Below, piece after piece: positions 8,490 to 18,015 of a stretch of DNA of 64,000 bases (its first letter is position 1; each line of letters starts with the position of its first letter). This stretch comes from Bifidobacterium thermophilum (GTDB taxonomy: Bacteria; Actinomycetota; Actinomycetes; Actinomycetales; Bifidobacteriaceae): the NCBI GenBank assembly GCA_000741495.1, contig JGZV01000003.1, positions 1 to 64,000 on the forward strand. Reading direction: 5' to 3'. The notes under the pieces were generated by a model. The model was not told where the DNA came from. It worked only from the letters and a program-made list of their open reading frames with translations, and did not search any database. The translations under genes were made by a program, and so were the position numbers.

Positions 8490-10379
8490 ATGACGTGGCT
8501 TGATGACGAACATATCCAGGACGATCAGGGTCGTCATAACAGCGGGATGCCGATGACTTCCGAACCGTCCGGTCAGGGCGATCGGCAGGACGATGACAAT
8601 ACCCGGCTTTCCGGACAATCGACCATTGCTGACGTCCCGATTGAGTCGGATACGGCAGCGCCGCAGCCGGATTCGTCGCAGCAGCACGATGAGAACACAC
8701 TCCACCAGGACGTGCCGCAGCCGGATGTTTCGGCGCCGCACGACGGGAATATGCTTCAGCAACAGGCAGCCGGGCAATCCCCGGCGCCGCAGCCGATACA
8801 ACCGCAGCCTGTGGATTCGATAAACCCGTATGTCTTGCCGCAGCAGACTACACAGTATTCCTCGCCGCAACAGCCGCTGTACGCCGTACAGCCGCAGCCG
8901 GCATTCCCCGAGCCTGCAGGCAACATGCCTGCCGGTGTGATTCCGCCAGTGCCGCAGATGCCGGTTTCGCCGTATCCGCAAGCATTTCAAGCCCAACCTC
9001 AGCCGGCGATCGCGCCGACATCCTTTGTGCCACAGCAGCCGCCGTATCCAACGATGCCGCCGCAGCCGTTCCAGCAGCCGGCGATGCCACAACAACAAGT
9101 GCCAGTGCCGCCGCAGCCGGCGCCAGCATACCCGGCATACCAGCCGCAGCCTATCGCCCAGCCGCCCGTTGCCGGGTATGGTCAGCCGCAGGTACCGCAA
9201 CAGCCAGCCTATCCGCCGTATCTGCCGCAGGTGCTCCCGCCGGCGCAGTTCATCCAGACACTGCCAGAGCAATGGCAGGCGGCGTGGGAGCAGAAGCGCC
9301 GCATCCAGGCCGCGAAACACGACTATTCGATGACCGGCTGGGCGCTGATCCTCATGATCGCCATCTGGCTGGTCGGTGCATCGGCGGTTACCGTCGGTGT
9401 CCTGCTCGCCTTCTCCAAGAGCGAGAGCATCCCCACGGGCCTGCTTCTGCTACTGAGCAACCTGCCGTTGTATGCGGTCGGCATGCCGGTGTCCCTGCTG
9501 GTGTTCCGCAATGCGCCAAGACTGGCGACCAAGCAATTCGACATGCCTGCCCTCACGTTCATCAAACTGCTGATCGCCACCGTCCCGGTGATGGTGATCG
9601 GTTCGATTATCGGCAATCTCATCGCCGCCCCCTTCTCCAAAGACGGTTCGGACACGTTGGAATCCGTATTGGAGAACACAGATTACTTCTCTTTGTTCGT
9701 GCTGACCTGCGTGTGCGCCCCGATTTTCGAGGAATGGATTTTCCGCAAGGAAATCATCAGCAGAACCCGCAAATACGGTGAGAAAACCGCGATCGTGGTG
9801 TCTGCCCTGTGCTTCGGCCTGTTCCACGGCAATATCCGCCAGTTCGTGTACGCGTTCGGTTTGGGGCTGATTCTCGGCTACATCTACGTGCGTACGTCGA
9901 AACTGTGGTACACGATGCTGATGCACGCACTGGTGAATTTCAATGGCGGCGTCGTCTCCTTGTGGATGGCTTCGAGGGTTGATACCAAAGCGTTCCAGCG
10001 TGCTCTGGACAAGGGCGGGTCCGATGCTCTGCTGCGTGCGGTCGAAGCGCAGCTTGGCGGTGTGATCATCTACGCCTGCTATGCGCTGGTTATGCTGGGA
10101 CTGTTCATCGCCGGTATCGTGATTTTGGTGAAGGAACGCCGCAATTTCGTATTCTTCGAAGCTCCCGAGGAGCTGCCGGCGGGTATGGGCGCGAAAACCG
10201 CGTTCGGCAATTCAGGCATGATTGTGTTCATCATCTTCGGTGTGCTGATGACGCTCGGCTCCCTGCTGACAAGCAATATTCCCGCTGATGGTTCATTCAA
10301 TGTCGGCGACAGTGGAACCGCCACGATGCTCACGACGGCATGGCAGGCATTGCGTCTGCTCGGTACCGTCGCCGTTTGA
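8490..10379 (+). CDS. CPBP family intramembrane metalloprotease with Pro/Gln-rich N-terminus
   Basis: About 629 residues. The first ~250 are a low-complexity Pro/Gln-rich cytosolic region (repeated PQP, QQP). The rest has about eight membrane segments and the CPBP (Abi) signatures: EEWIFRKE near residue 414, FGLFHGN, and HALVNFNGG. These supply the Glu and His residues of a membrane metal site. The family includes CAAX-prenyl-type proteases, bacteriocin-immunity proteins and membrane proteins of unknown substrate. ATG 8490 is preferred over 8475 because AAGGGG at 8479-8484 has proper spacing. It is followed by a 17-bp hairpin. The substrate cannot be deduced. Confidence 0.88.
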   Translation: MTWLDDEHIQDDQGRHNSGMPMTSEPSGQGDRQDDDNTRLSGQSTIADVPIESDTAAPQPDSSQQHDENTLHQDVPQPDVSAPHDGNMLQQQAAGQSPAPQPIQPQPVDSINPYVLPQQTTQYSSPQQPLYAVQPQPAFPEPAGNMPAGVIPPVPQMPVSPYPQAFQAQPQPAIAPTSFVPQQPPYPTMPPQPFQQPAMPQQQVPVPPQPAPAYPAYQPQPIAQPPVAGYGQPQVPQQPAYPPYLPQVLPPAQFIQTLPEQWQAAWEQKRRIQAAKHDYSMTGWALILMIAIWLVGASAVTVGVLLAFSKSESIPTGLLLLLSNLPLYAVGMPVSLLVFRNAPRLATKQFDMPALTFIKLLIATVPVMVIGSIIGNLIAAPFSKDGSDTLESVLENTDYFSLFVLTCVCAPIFEEWIFRKEIISRTRKYGEKTAIVVSALCFGLFHGNIRQFVYAFGLGLILGYIYVRTSKLWYTMLMHALVNFNGGVVSLWMASRVDTKAFQRALDKGGSDALLRAVEAQLGGVIIYACYALVMLGLFIAGIVILVKERRNFVFFEAPEELPAGMGAKTAFGNSGMIVFIIFGVLMTLGSLLTSNIPADGSFNVGDSGTATMLTTAWQALRLLGTVAV

Positions 10380-10405
10380 ATCGGACAGGCGGGCGTTCTG
10401 AATCG

Positions 10406-10449
10406 CGTTCGGCCGGTGTGCAACGAATTCGCTGCACACCGGCCGAACG
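10406..10449. terminator. Bidirectional terminator, 17-bp perfect stem
   Basis: A stem of 10406-10422 with 10433-10449 (starting CGTTCGGCCGGTG) and a 10-base loop lies between the convergent CPBP and MscS genes. Confidence 0.8.
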
Positions 10450-10480
10450 TCATATCACGGCTCGCCTGAACTGTAGCCGA

Positions 10481-11263
10481 TTATTCTCCGGTTGCGGCCC
10501 GCTGTTCAAGGAAGTCCATGCCAGCCAAAGAGCGGACGGTGGCATCGCGGATGGTGGACGTGAATACGCCCGGTTTGGCGAACACCATGATCTGGCCTTC
10601 GACACCGTATGGCGAGAAACCGGTGAATTTCACGAGCGGCGAGTTGCCGTCCGCCGCATACTGCGCGGTTGCTTCGCCCGCCGTCGCGATCATACGCATC
10701 GACGCGGCATCCAAGTCGGTTCCGGATTTCAACGTGAACGGCACGGTGACACAGCCTTCACTTGTTGTGGTGACCCGTTCAAGCGATGACGTGTTGAGCA
10801 CGGAATTGGGGATGACGATCTCGTCACCGCTGCGAGCCTTGACCACAGTATGGCGCCACGTGATGTCCTTGACCACGCCTGTCGTGCCGGCGACCGTCAC
10901 CAGATCGCCAGGCTGGACCACTTTGCCGAGCATCAGCCCGAACCCGCCGATAATATTCGCGATGGTGTCTTTCATACCGAGCGAGATGGCGACACCTCCG
11001 ACACCAAGCGCAGTGACCAGTGTGGTCGGGTTGATGCCGAACACCGGTTGCAGCACCATCGCCACGGCGATTGTCCAAATCAGGACGCGTGCCAGGTTGA
11101 TGAAAATCGAGGCGCTCGGCACTTGCGAGCGGTCCAGCAGCGTGCGCAACGCACGGCTGACCAGTTTTGAAATGACGACCGCCGCGACGAATACGGCGGC
11201 CAGCCAGATCAGCTTGCCCGCGTTATCCCTAAGCCACGCGAGCGTGTATTCGACAACACTCAT
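10481..11263 (-). CDS. Small-conductance mechanosensitive channel, MscS family
   Basis: 260 residues with N-terminal membrane helices. The pore-lining Gly/Ala-rich helix is ALGVGGVAISLGMKDTIANI, followed by the conserved GGFGLMLGKVVQPGDLV and the beta domain (VIPNSVLNTSSLERV). MscS channels open under membrane tension and release solutes on osmotic downshock. The protein is close to the E. coli MscS length, with no extra sensor domain. An AGGAAT ribosome site precedes the ATG. It is transcribed alone and converges on the CPBP gene. Confidence 0.95.
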   Translation of the reverse strand: MSVVEYTLAWLRDNAGKLIWLAAVFVAAVVISKLVSRALRTLLDRSQVPSASIFINLARVLIWTIAVAMVLQPVFGINPTTLVTALGVGGVAISLGMKDTIANIIGGFGLMLGKVVQPGDLVTVAGTTGVVKDITWRHTVVKARSGDEIVIPNSVLNTSSLERVTTTSEGCVTVPFTLKSGTDLDAASMRMIATAGEATAQYAADGNSPLVKFTGFSPYGVEGQIMVFAKPGVFTSTIRDATVRSLAGMDFLEQRAATGE

Positions 11264-11516
11264 GATTCCTCCGATTCTTCCGGATTGACGCCTTGCGACG
11301 TTCCGTCACGTCCAATACGGACAAGCCGTGCATACGTGTTCCCGCCGGCGCTGCTGATACGTCCCCGGCCCGTTCAGTATCATGCGCCATGATGCCACGG
11401 GCATCCGCATGATTGCCGGCGATTCGCACAGAATCGTCGTATTGCGGGCCGCATGATGGCTGTGAATCGCCGGGAAGCGTACCGGAACTCAAACAAGGTT
11501 CGATTACGATGGTGGT

Positions 11517-12800
11517 ATGGGCAACATCGTTGATTATGTGCGCACTGATTTCCGGTCGTTCGCCGAGCACCCGTTCACCGCGGTTGACTCGCTGGTGCTC
11601 AGCGAATTGTCGTATATCCGGTTCCCGCTGGTCGTTCCGGTGTTCGGGGTGGCGAAGTCAGTGGATACGGTGCCGGTGGGTGCGTTGCTGCGTGCCGAGG
11701 ATTTCCCTTCGATGTTCTCTTCGGACTCCCAGCAGGTCAACAGCGCCCGGCTTGATCTGCTGGTCGCGGTCGCTGAAAGCCCACGGTTCCGCGGCATGCG
11801 GGTGGGGGAGTATGCGCAGCGTGATGACCAGGCACGTGAACAACAGTTCGCCGCAGTGACTTTCGACATGGGTGATTGCACGGGAATCCGCTCCACATAC
11901 GGTTCCGGCGGCCTACTGTACGTCGCGTTCCGTGGTACTGACGGGACGCTGCTCGGCTGGAAAGAGGATTTCAACATGGCGTTCCGCTGCCCGGTACCAT
12001 CCCAGGATGCGGCGGCGGACTATGTGGCTTCGATATTGAACCGTTCCGCGGGCGTACCCGGCGGTGAAGCTCCCGGCATCATGATCGGCGGGCACTCCAA
12101 GGGCGGCAATATGGCGGTGTATGCGGCAGTCTATGCGGCGGACCGTGACCTTCGCCTTATGCAACGCCGGGCGGACGAATCCGGTGACACGCAGCTTCCG
12201 GCAGTCACCGCCACGGCGAACGATTCCAGCCGTGACGAGCATACTGCCAGCAGGTATGCGGTGCGGATTCGCCGCGTCTTTTCCCATGACGGTCCGGGAT
12301 TCCCTCGACGCTTGCAGACCGCGGCGTTCGACGCGATGGCGTCGCGTGTTTCAAAAACCGTTCCGGAATCATCCGTGGTGGGCATGCTCATGGACGATCA
12401 TTTGCCGTATCATGTGGTCAAAGCCGACGCTGTGGGCATCATGCAGCATTTGGGCGTGTCATGGCAAATCCAGGATGGTGAATTCGTGACGGCTCCCGGC
12501 CTGTCCGCGACGGCGCGGTTCGTCGGCAGCACGGTGAACGCGTGGATGCTTGGCATCGATCCGGCTGACCGCAAACGGGTCCTCGATCAGCTGTACGTGA
12601 TTTTCTCGGCACCGGGATACCGCAGTTTCGGTGAGCTTGCCGACAACTGGACCACCGCAGTGCCGAGTATTGTCGCGGCGACACGGCAAACCGATCGGGA
12701 CACCAGGCGTCTGGTCGCCGGCGTGCTTGCCGCACTCCCCGCGACCGCTTGGCGCAGCCTGCCGCAAGTGCCGCAACTGGTGATCGACTCGCTCCGGTAA
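11517..12800 (+). CDS. DUF2974 (Mbeg1-like) alpha/beta-hydrolase protein
   Basis: 427 residues of the DUF2974 family, cytosolic proteins with a lipase-like fold. The nucleophile elbow is GGHSKGGN with Ser194, preceded by VAFRGTDGTLLGWKEDF, the oxyanion-loop region of this family. A candidate acid and His follow in VFSHDGPGF and DDHLPYHVV. Substrates are not established for the family; lipid or ester hydrolysis is inferred from the fold. An apparently single-gene transcript lies between mscS (divergent) and the tetR-like gene (convergent). Confidence 0.85.
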   Translation: MGNIVDYVRTDFRSFAEHPFTAVDSLVLSELSYIRFPLVVPVFGVAKSVDTVPVGALLRAEDFPSMFSSDSQQVNSARLDLLVAVAESPRFRGMRVGEYAQRDDQAREQQFAAVTFDMGDCTGIRSTYGSGGLLYVAFRGTDGTLLGWKEDFNMAFRCPVPSQDAAADYVASILNRSAGVPGGEAPGIMIGGHSKGGNMAVYAAVYAADRDLRLMQRRADESGDTQLPAVTATANDSSRDEHTASRYAVRIRRVFSHDGPGFPRRLQTAAFDAMASRVSKTVPESSVVGMLMDDHLPYHVVKADAVGIMQHLGVSWQIQDGEFVTAPGLSATARFVGSTVNAWMLGIDPADRKRVLDQLYVIFSAPGYRSFGELADNWTTAVPSIVAATRQTDRDTRRLVAGVLAALPATAWRSLPQVPQLVIDSLR

Positions 12801-12882
12801 CCGGCCGGAGCACAAACCGGCCATTGGCCGTGGGCCCATATTCACGGATCCCGCGGTCTTATCTCCGGCCGGCATCCGCCAG

Positions 12883-13524
12883 TTATTGGATTCGCGGTGC
12901 CACAGACGGGTTGAATACGCGTCGCCAATAGCCGAGCATGTCGGTTTTCGACAGGCTTAAATACATACTCATCGCCAATGCGGCGGCATCATCGTTCAGC
13001 AGGTCTTCCGTCTCAATATGATCGGACAATTCCGGCCACCGTCGCAAAATGGCGAGCATCCCGCCGATTGCGAACTCCAGCATGAGATCAGTCTGCAGAT
13101 CAAGATGCTCCGCGTCAATCTGCAGAATACTCATCAGGTTCATACGCGAAAAATCGCGGAGCGAAGCCAGCAATTCAGCCGAACCGTGGGCGCCGGTGAC
13201 CAGGGCGAGCCGGTCAAGACGCTCCCGCTGTCCCGGCGTTTGCAACAGTTTGGCGATGTTGGTGCGCCAAGCGGTCTCCGGATCGGTGTTCGGTCGTGGC
13301 AACGACACCGGCGTGTTTTCCACCATGTGCAGAATCGCCGCATCGGCAAGCTCAGACAGGCTGCTGAAATGATAATAGAACGAATTACGATTGACATCGG
13401 CTTCCCGCACGATATCGGTAACCGTGATTTTGTGATAGTCGCGAGAGGCCAGCAGCTCCCAGAACGCGTTTTCCATGCGTTCCTTGGCGGGAAGGATTTC
13501 CGAGTCTCGACGTGGTCGTGGCAT
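12883..13524 (-). CDS. TetR family transcriptional regulator
   Basis: 213 residues. The N-terminal helix-turn-helix spans about residues 33-55 (ITVTDIVREADVNRNSFYYH), typical of TetR proteins that act as ligand-responsive repressors. The C-terminal ligand domain has no recognisable specificity. AAGGAAGG precedes the ATG. It lies downstream of a CmpB-like permease gene on the same strand with 127 bases between them. That gap holds a promoter-like sequence with a palindrome over the -35, so autoregulation is likely. Confidence 0.9.
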   Translation of the reverse strand: MPRPRRDSEILPAKERMENAFWELLASRDYHKITVTDIVREADVNRNSFYYHFSSLSELADAAILHMVENTPVSLPRPNTDPETAWRTNIAKLLQTPGQRERLDRLALVTGAHGSAELLASLRDFSRMNLMSILQIDAEHLDLQTDLMLEFAIGGMLAILRRWPELSDHIETEDLLNDDAAALAMSMYLSLSKTDMLGYWRRVFNPSVAPRIQ

Positions 13525-13593
13525 GCGTGCCTTCCTTTCATGGATGTGCGGCGTGCGGCCGCGAACATGTGCATCATTCTTGCATCATTGATT

Positions 13594-13608
13594 GACGTTG
13601 GCAACGTC
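13594..13608 (-). promoter_or_regulatory. Candidate TetR operator over its own promoter
   Basis: GACGTT-GGC-AACGTC is a perfect inverted repeat. On the minus strand its centre supplies TTGCCA as a -35, followed after 17 bases by AAGAAT as a -10, upstream of the tetR-like start at 13524. A repressor bound here would block its own promoter. This is inferred from sequence symmetry only. Confidence 0.45.
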
Positions 13609-13651
13609 GGCAACAGATGCAACGCTCAGCGCCAGACACCCCGGCGAACCA

Positions 13652-14452
13652 TCATCGGGCGTCCTGCCCGTCAGCATGGTCGCGTCGCGAACGCCGGGCC
13701 TCCATACGCTCGCGCAACTGGTCGACGATGGTGTTGTCGCGCACCGAACGCATACCGGGGAAGGCCTGCATCAGGCGACGCTGCTGCCAGTTGAGCGTGT
13801 GGGCGATATGCGTGTCAAGCATGGCTTGCTGGCGCTCTTCGAAACGCTCATTCGCCGCCACGACACGATGGTCAAGATTCGCAACCTGCTCGGCATGAAG
13901 CTTGTTGACATCCTCACTGATGCGCTTGAGCCGGGTATCAAAACTCCACGAGGATGCGGCCGTCAGCGAGGCGTCAACCGCCAGCAGCACCGCAATGCAC
14001 CCCGATACCACGTTGAGCACGGTCGGCGACCATTGGCTGATCATCCCCATGAACCATGGTTGGACGAACAGTTTGACCAATGTCGCCCCCGCACCAAAGG
14101 CGATGAACCCGTTAAGATATACGCGACCGTTGATATTGAACGGCTTGTTCGTATAATCCCAAAGCCTGACATGATGGAGCCGCTCAATGACGTACGAGGA
14201 AACATATTCCAATGTGCACGCCACAACACCACTGCTGAGGAACAAGGCGACCGGATTGTTCACATCATGCAACAGCACCAACACCAGCAACGCGCCAAAA
14301 CCGTAAATCGGGCACAGTGGGCCGATCAGCACACCACGATCAACAAACCGGCGTCGGACGACAATCGACAGACCCGTCTCCCAAATCCAACCGATACAGC
14401 TGTACAACGCCCACGTGAGGAACACAAGCTCCACGAACTTCAACATCGGCAT
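13652..14452 (-). CDS. Putative ABC-transporter type IV (CmpB-like) membrane protein
   Basis: 266 residues matching the PF06541 type: KFVELVFLTWALYSCIGWIW at the N-terminus, RGVLIGPLCPIYGFGA, and membrane helices up to about residue 175, then a soluble charged C-terminal tail (about 180-266) rich in Arg, Glu and Gln. The family is labelled an ABC permease, but no ATPase is adjacent, so the transport role is unproven. It may be co-transcribed with the downstream TetR gene. Confidence 0.8.
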   Translation of the reverse strand: MPMLKFVELVFLTWALYSCIGWIWETGLSIVVRRRFVDRGVLIGPLCPIYGFGALLVLVLLHDVNNPVALFLSSGVVACTLEYVSSYVIERLHHVRLWDYTNKPFNINGRVYLNGFIAFGAGATLVKLFVQPWFMGMISQWSPTVLNVVSGCIAVLLAVDASLTAASSWSFDTRLKRISEDVNKLHAEQVANLDHRVVAANERFEERQQAMLDTHIAHTLNWQQRRLMQAFPGMRSVRDNTIVDQLRERMEARRSRRDHADGQDAR

Positions 14453-14540
14453 GTCGCGTCTCCTTCCATCACCGTCCGCGCGGCAAACCGCACATCATGC
14501 ATGCGGCAAACGTAACCCAGTCTAACCGTCGGCAGATGAA

Positions 14541-14580
14541 AAGGCTCCCGCCCACGGAAATCCCTCCGGACGGGAGCCTT
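14541..14580. terminator. Terminator hairpin between aspA and the CmpB-like gene
   Basis: AAGGCTCCCG (14541-14550) pairs with CGGGAGCCTT (14571-14580); A and T flanks on both sides fit use from either direction. It serves the minus-strand aspA transcript. Confidence 0.8.
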
Positions 14581-14628
14581 ATTAGTCGCGAGGAATACGC
14601 GAAAGCAAACAGTTGGAAACGACGGCAA

Positions 14629-16254
14629 TCAGGCCTGATCGCCACTCTGCTCGCGGCACGTCTGACCCAAACGGCGAGACAGCGTGATCGGGTCGAGCAG
14701 CTGGTCGAGACGGCCCGCAGGCATGTCGGTGCGCTCGCCGGCGACTTCGCGGACCGTGCGCTTGGTGCGCAGCGCCTCCTTGGCGATGGCCGCGGCGCGC
14801 TCATAGCCGATCTCGCTGTTGAGCGAGGCGGAGATGGACGGCGATTCCGCCGCGAACTGTCGCCCCTGCTCAAGGTTGACGGTGATGCCGTCCACGCAGT
14901 TGAGGCGGAAGGTGCGCATCGCATTGCCCAGCAGGCGGATGCCTTCGAGCAGCGTGTGCACGGCGACCGGCTCGAACGCGTTGAGTTGCAGCTGGCCTTC
15001 GGCGCACGCCCAGTTGACGGTCGTGTCCATGCCGAACACGGTGAAGCAGCACTGGTCGACGCACTCGGGGATCACCGGGTTCACCTTGCCGGGCATGATG
15101 CTGGAGCCGGCCTGGCGCGGGGGCACGTTGATGTCGTTGAATCCGCAGCGTGGACCGGAGTTGAGCAGACGCAGGTCGTCCGCCGCCTTCTTCAGGTGCA
15201 CCGCGAGGTTTTTCAGTGCGGATGACGTGTTAACGAACGCGCTCATATCGCTGGTTGCGGCGATCGGGTCGGGTGCGGCGGTCACCGGATAACCGGTGAT
15301 TTCACCGAGATGCTCGATTGCGGACTTGCGGAAGCGGATATCCGCGCAGATGCCGGTGCCGATGGCGGTACCGCCCAAGTTCATCACCGCGAGTTCAGGC
15401 TCCAGCTTGTCGAGGGATGCCTTGTCGGCCTTGAAATACGAGGCGAAGGCGTGGAATTCCTGACCGTAGGTCATCGGGACCGCGTCCTGGAGCTGCGTGC
15501 GACCGATGGTCACATCGTTGATGTGCTTGTCGGCGAGCTTGTGGAAGGCACGGGCGAGCAGCCGGCATTCCTCAATCATCGGCTTGAGCGCGGTGATCAG
15601 GGCAAGACGACAGGCAGCTGGGTAGGTGTCGTTGGTGGACTGCGACTTGTTCACGTGGTCGTTCGGGTGGATATACCCGTAGTCGCCGCGCTGGTGGCCG
15701 GCGAGTTCGAGCGCACGGTTGGCGATGACCTCGTTCATGTTCATATTTGTCGAGGTGCCGGCGCCGCCCTGGCGTACGTCCACGGGGAACTGGTCGGCAA
15801 GCTCGCCGGCTTCGATGTCACGGCATGCCTGCCGGATGAGTTCGGCGCGCATCGGGTCGATCAGCCCGAGTTCCTCGTTGGCGTCCACGCAGGCGCGCTT
15901 GACTTGTGCGTACCCGGCGATGAGCTCGGGATGGCGGCTGATGGGCGTGTCGGACACGGGGAAGTTCTGGATGGCGCGCTGCACGTTGATGCCCCAGTAC
16001 ACGTTCGCCGGGACCGGCATTTCGCCGAGAGAATCGTGTTCGATGCGCGCCGGGCCGCTGAACGGCAGCGGCATGTGGGATATTGTCGCGTCGCGGGGGT
16101 CGCGCAGCTGTTCTGTCGCGTCCTCGCTGACCGCCGCTGCGGCGGCTTTCGCGTCGGCGTCGTAGGTGGTGCCTTCCGCGGTCGTGATGCCGCTCGTGGC
16201 GACGTCGGTAATGTCGATATCGGTGGTGTCGTTGCTGGTAGCTGCTGTATCCAT
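14629..16254 (-). CDS. aspA: Aspartate ammonia-lyase
   Basis: 541 residues of the aspartase/fumarase superfamily, converting L-aspartate to fumarate and ammonia. Signatures are GTSTNMNMNEVIANRALE, the STNDTYP loop, and the flexible catalytic loop GSSIMPGKVNPV. Aspartase is preferred over class II fumarase because of the overall wording and the actinobacterial context, but the two are close. The first ~60 residues are an unusual Thr/Ala/Asp-rich extension; AGGGTG before ATG 16254 supports that start, and the internal Met near residue 61 has no ribosome site. Confidence 0.88.
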   Translation of the reverse strand: MDTAATSNDTTDIDITDVATSGITTAEGTTYDADAKAAAAAVSEDATEQLRDPRDATISHMPLPFSGPARIEHDSLGEMPVPANVYWGINVQRAIQNFPVSDTPISRHPELIAGYAQVKRACVDANEELGLIDPMRAELIRQACRDIEAGELADQFPVDVRQGGAGTSTNMNMNEVIANRALELAGHQRGDYGYIHPNDHVNKSQSTNDTYPAACRLALITALKPMIEECRLLARAFHKLADKHINDVTIGRTQLQDAVPMTYGQEFHAFASYFKADKASLDKLEPELAVMNLGGTAIGTGICADIRFRKSAIEHLGEITGYPVTAAPDPIAATSDMSAFVNTSSALKNLAVHLKKAADDLRLLNSGPRCGFNDINVPPRQAGSSIMPGKVNPVIPECVDQCCFTVFGMDTTVNWACAEGQLQLNAFEPVAVHTLLEGIRLLGNAMRTFRLNCVDGITVNLEQGRQFAAESPSISASLNSEIGYERAAAIAKEALRTKRTVREVAGERTDMPAGRLDQLLDPITLSRRLGQTCREQSGDQA

Positions 16255-16384
16255 GGTTTCACCCTAGGCTTTCTTCGTTACCTATGATGCCGCATCGTAA
16301 CACGACACGCCTGAAGCTGAAACTAGGTGGAAACGTGTCCGGGTGCAGGTGGACGTGGACACGATGTCGCGTACTTGACGGGAG

Positions 16385-16499
16385 TTATGTAGATCTGGAA
16401 GTGAGAGTTATGCAGATTCGGTAGTGGAAATCATGATAATTCGGTAGTCAACCTTATGCAAATCTGGAAGTCAAAGTCATGCAGATTCGGTAGTGAGAG
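16385..16499. repeat. Five tandem copies of a 23-bp unit
   Basis: Units start at 16385, 16408, 16431, 16454 and 16477. The consensus is TYATGCAGATTCGGTAGTG plus RRAR, with two units reading CTGGAAGT instead of TCGGTAGT. The array lies upstream of aspA in a ~700-base gap (16255-16950) that holds no convincing gene. 23 is not a multiple of three, so coding is unlikely. Confidence 0.9.
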
Positions 16500-16950
16500 C
16501 GCAGGAACGTTGGAAAATAGCCGATGGCTGATACCGTGGTGTGATGGGAATCCACGACTGCGATTTCACTGGGCGAGGCTGATCGTATGGGAAAGTAACC
16601 GGGGCTAGACGAGGCCAGGCGGAGTCGAGTGATACCGAAATCCTTGATATTATGCGAATCCGCGCTGCGGTGGCATGCTTCCTGTCGCCTTGGAACCGTT
16701 GATGGCCTCCATGGTCGCGATTTCGCCCGGTGATTCTTGCGGCGTGGAGGTAACATCGCTGTTTCGGGAATGTCGGTCAATCGAGCGCTCACGTAAAATC
16801 CCCATGATTCCGCCGATTTGCTGCCCACGCATCGGGGTCGCTCTTGGGGCGCAGGTGCATCAAGCGTACGGACGCGAAAAGACAAGGGCAGGGCAATCCG
16901 CCCAACCGATGGATCGCCCCGCCCTCCCTGTCACGGTTCGGCTGGCCGGG
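16500..16950. other. Intergenic stretch without a supported gene
   Basis: No frame here has a family match or a ribosome site. Near 16887-16925 an imperfect GC-rich inverted repeat (GGGCAGGGC with GCCCCGCCC) probably ends the PfkB-like transcript from the right. Confidence 0.5.
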
Positions 16951-18015
16951 TTACGCCTCGGTGGCCTCGCCGTCGCTTTCTTCATGCTGTTTGATGAGCG
17001 CGAACGCCTCTTCGGCCGGTGGGCAGTCAGGCACGCCGGCCTTGTTCTTGCTGATGGCGATGGATGCCGCCGCATTTGCGATCAGCACCGCGTCGAACAG
17101 CGACCAGCCTTGGGCGAGCATCGCGCACATCACGCCCGTATGGCATGATCCCGCGGAACGGGAGTGCGTCGACTTGACCGGGAAGCCTTCCACATGCACC
17201 ACATCGCTGCCCGGTACACGGACCCATGCTCCTCGTGCGCCGGCTCGCAATACCAGCGGAGCACGCAGTGTCGAACCGAGCGCGTCGCACAGACCGGTCA
17301 TCGCGTCGTCGAAACCGCCGCCGATTGTCAGTTTGGAATCATCCATAGGAGGAATGCCGAGCCGCTCGGCAAGCGTATTGGCTTCCTGACGGTTGCACGA
17401 CCACGTCGGACGGCATAGCACCGTGTCTTCAATGAGATGATCGCTGACCAGATGCAAGGAATTGGTAGGATTCAGCACAATCGTGTACGGGCGTTTGCCG
17501 GGGTTTGTGCCGGCGCGATGCAGGAACCCGTCGATTCCGGCTGCGGAATGATCCATCAACGTGTTGCCGCTGACGTGAACGACATCGCCATCCTGCGGTT
17601 CGATCGCGTCGAAGGTACGTTCGTCGCCCTGTGCTTCCGCTCCGTACGTCGCGATGAAGGTCTTGTCCGACCCGTCATTGAGCACCAGACGGAATCCGGA
17701 ATCAGCGTCGAGCCGATCGCCACCGATATGCTGGATGCCGTTCGCGTCGAATTCGTCACGGATAACCGATGACCATAATCCCGTGCCAACGATGCCGGCG
17801 TGCTTTGCTGGCGATCCCGATCGCGCCGCGGCTTGCAGTACGCGGAAACTGCCCCCTACCGACGGGTTGACTGAATCGGCGACGGCAAATCCGCCCGGTT
17901 TCGGCAGTTCGCCCAGACCCAGCATGATGTCGACCCAGACCTGACCTAGCGAAATCACGGATGCCGTCGCTGGTGTGCGTTCTGGCTTGTGCGCGTTGAG
18001 GATATCGTGAAGCAT
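16951..18015 (-). CDS. PfkB-like protein with degenerate active site
   Basis: 354 residues with the ribokinase/PfkB fold layout. ATG 18015 is chosen because CAGGAGGTTGT lies directly before it; an upstream in-frame ATG has no such site. The N-terminal sugar-binding motif reads GGSFRVLQAAARSG where kinases normally have Asn after GG. The C-terminal signature, usually (D)TNGAGDTHTGV, reads HSRSAGSCHTGV, so both the first Asp and the catalytic base Asp are lost (to His and Ser). The rest of the domain is intact, with no stops or frameshifts. It is therefore a probable pseudokinase or a protein with altered chemistry. The gene stands alone upstream of a small terminator-like repeat. Confidence 0.8.
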   Translation of the reverse strand: MLHDILNAHKPERTPATASVISLGQVWVDIMLGLGELPKPGGFAVADSVNPSVGGSFRVLQAAARSGSPAKHAGIVGTGLWSSVIRDEFDANGIQHIGGDRLDADSGFRLVLNDGSDKTFIATYGAEAQGDERTFDAIEPQDGDVVHVSGNTLMDHSAAGIDGFLHRAGTNPGKRPYTIVLNPTNSLHLVSDHLIEDTVLCRPTWSCNRQEANTLAERLGIPPMDDSKLTIGGGFDDAMTGLCDALGSTLRAPLVLRAGARGAWVRVPGSDVVHVEGFPVKSTHSRSAGSCHTGVMCAMLAQGWSLFDAVLIANAAASIAISKNKAGVPDCPPAEEAFALIKQHEESDGEATEA

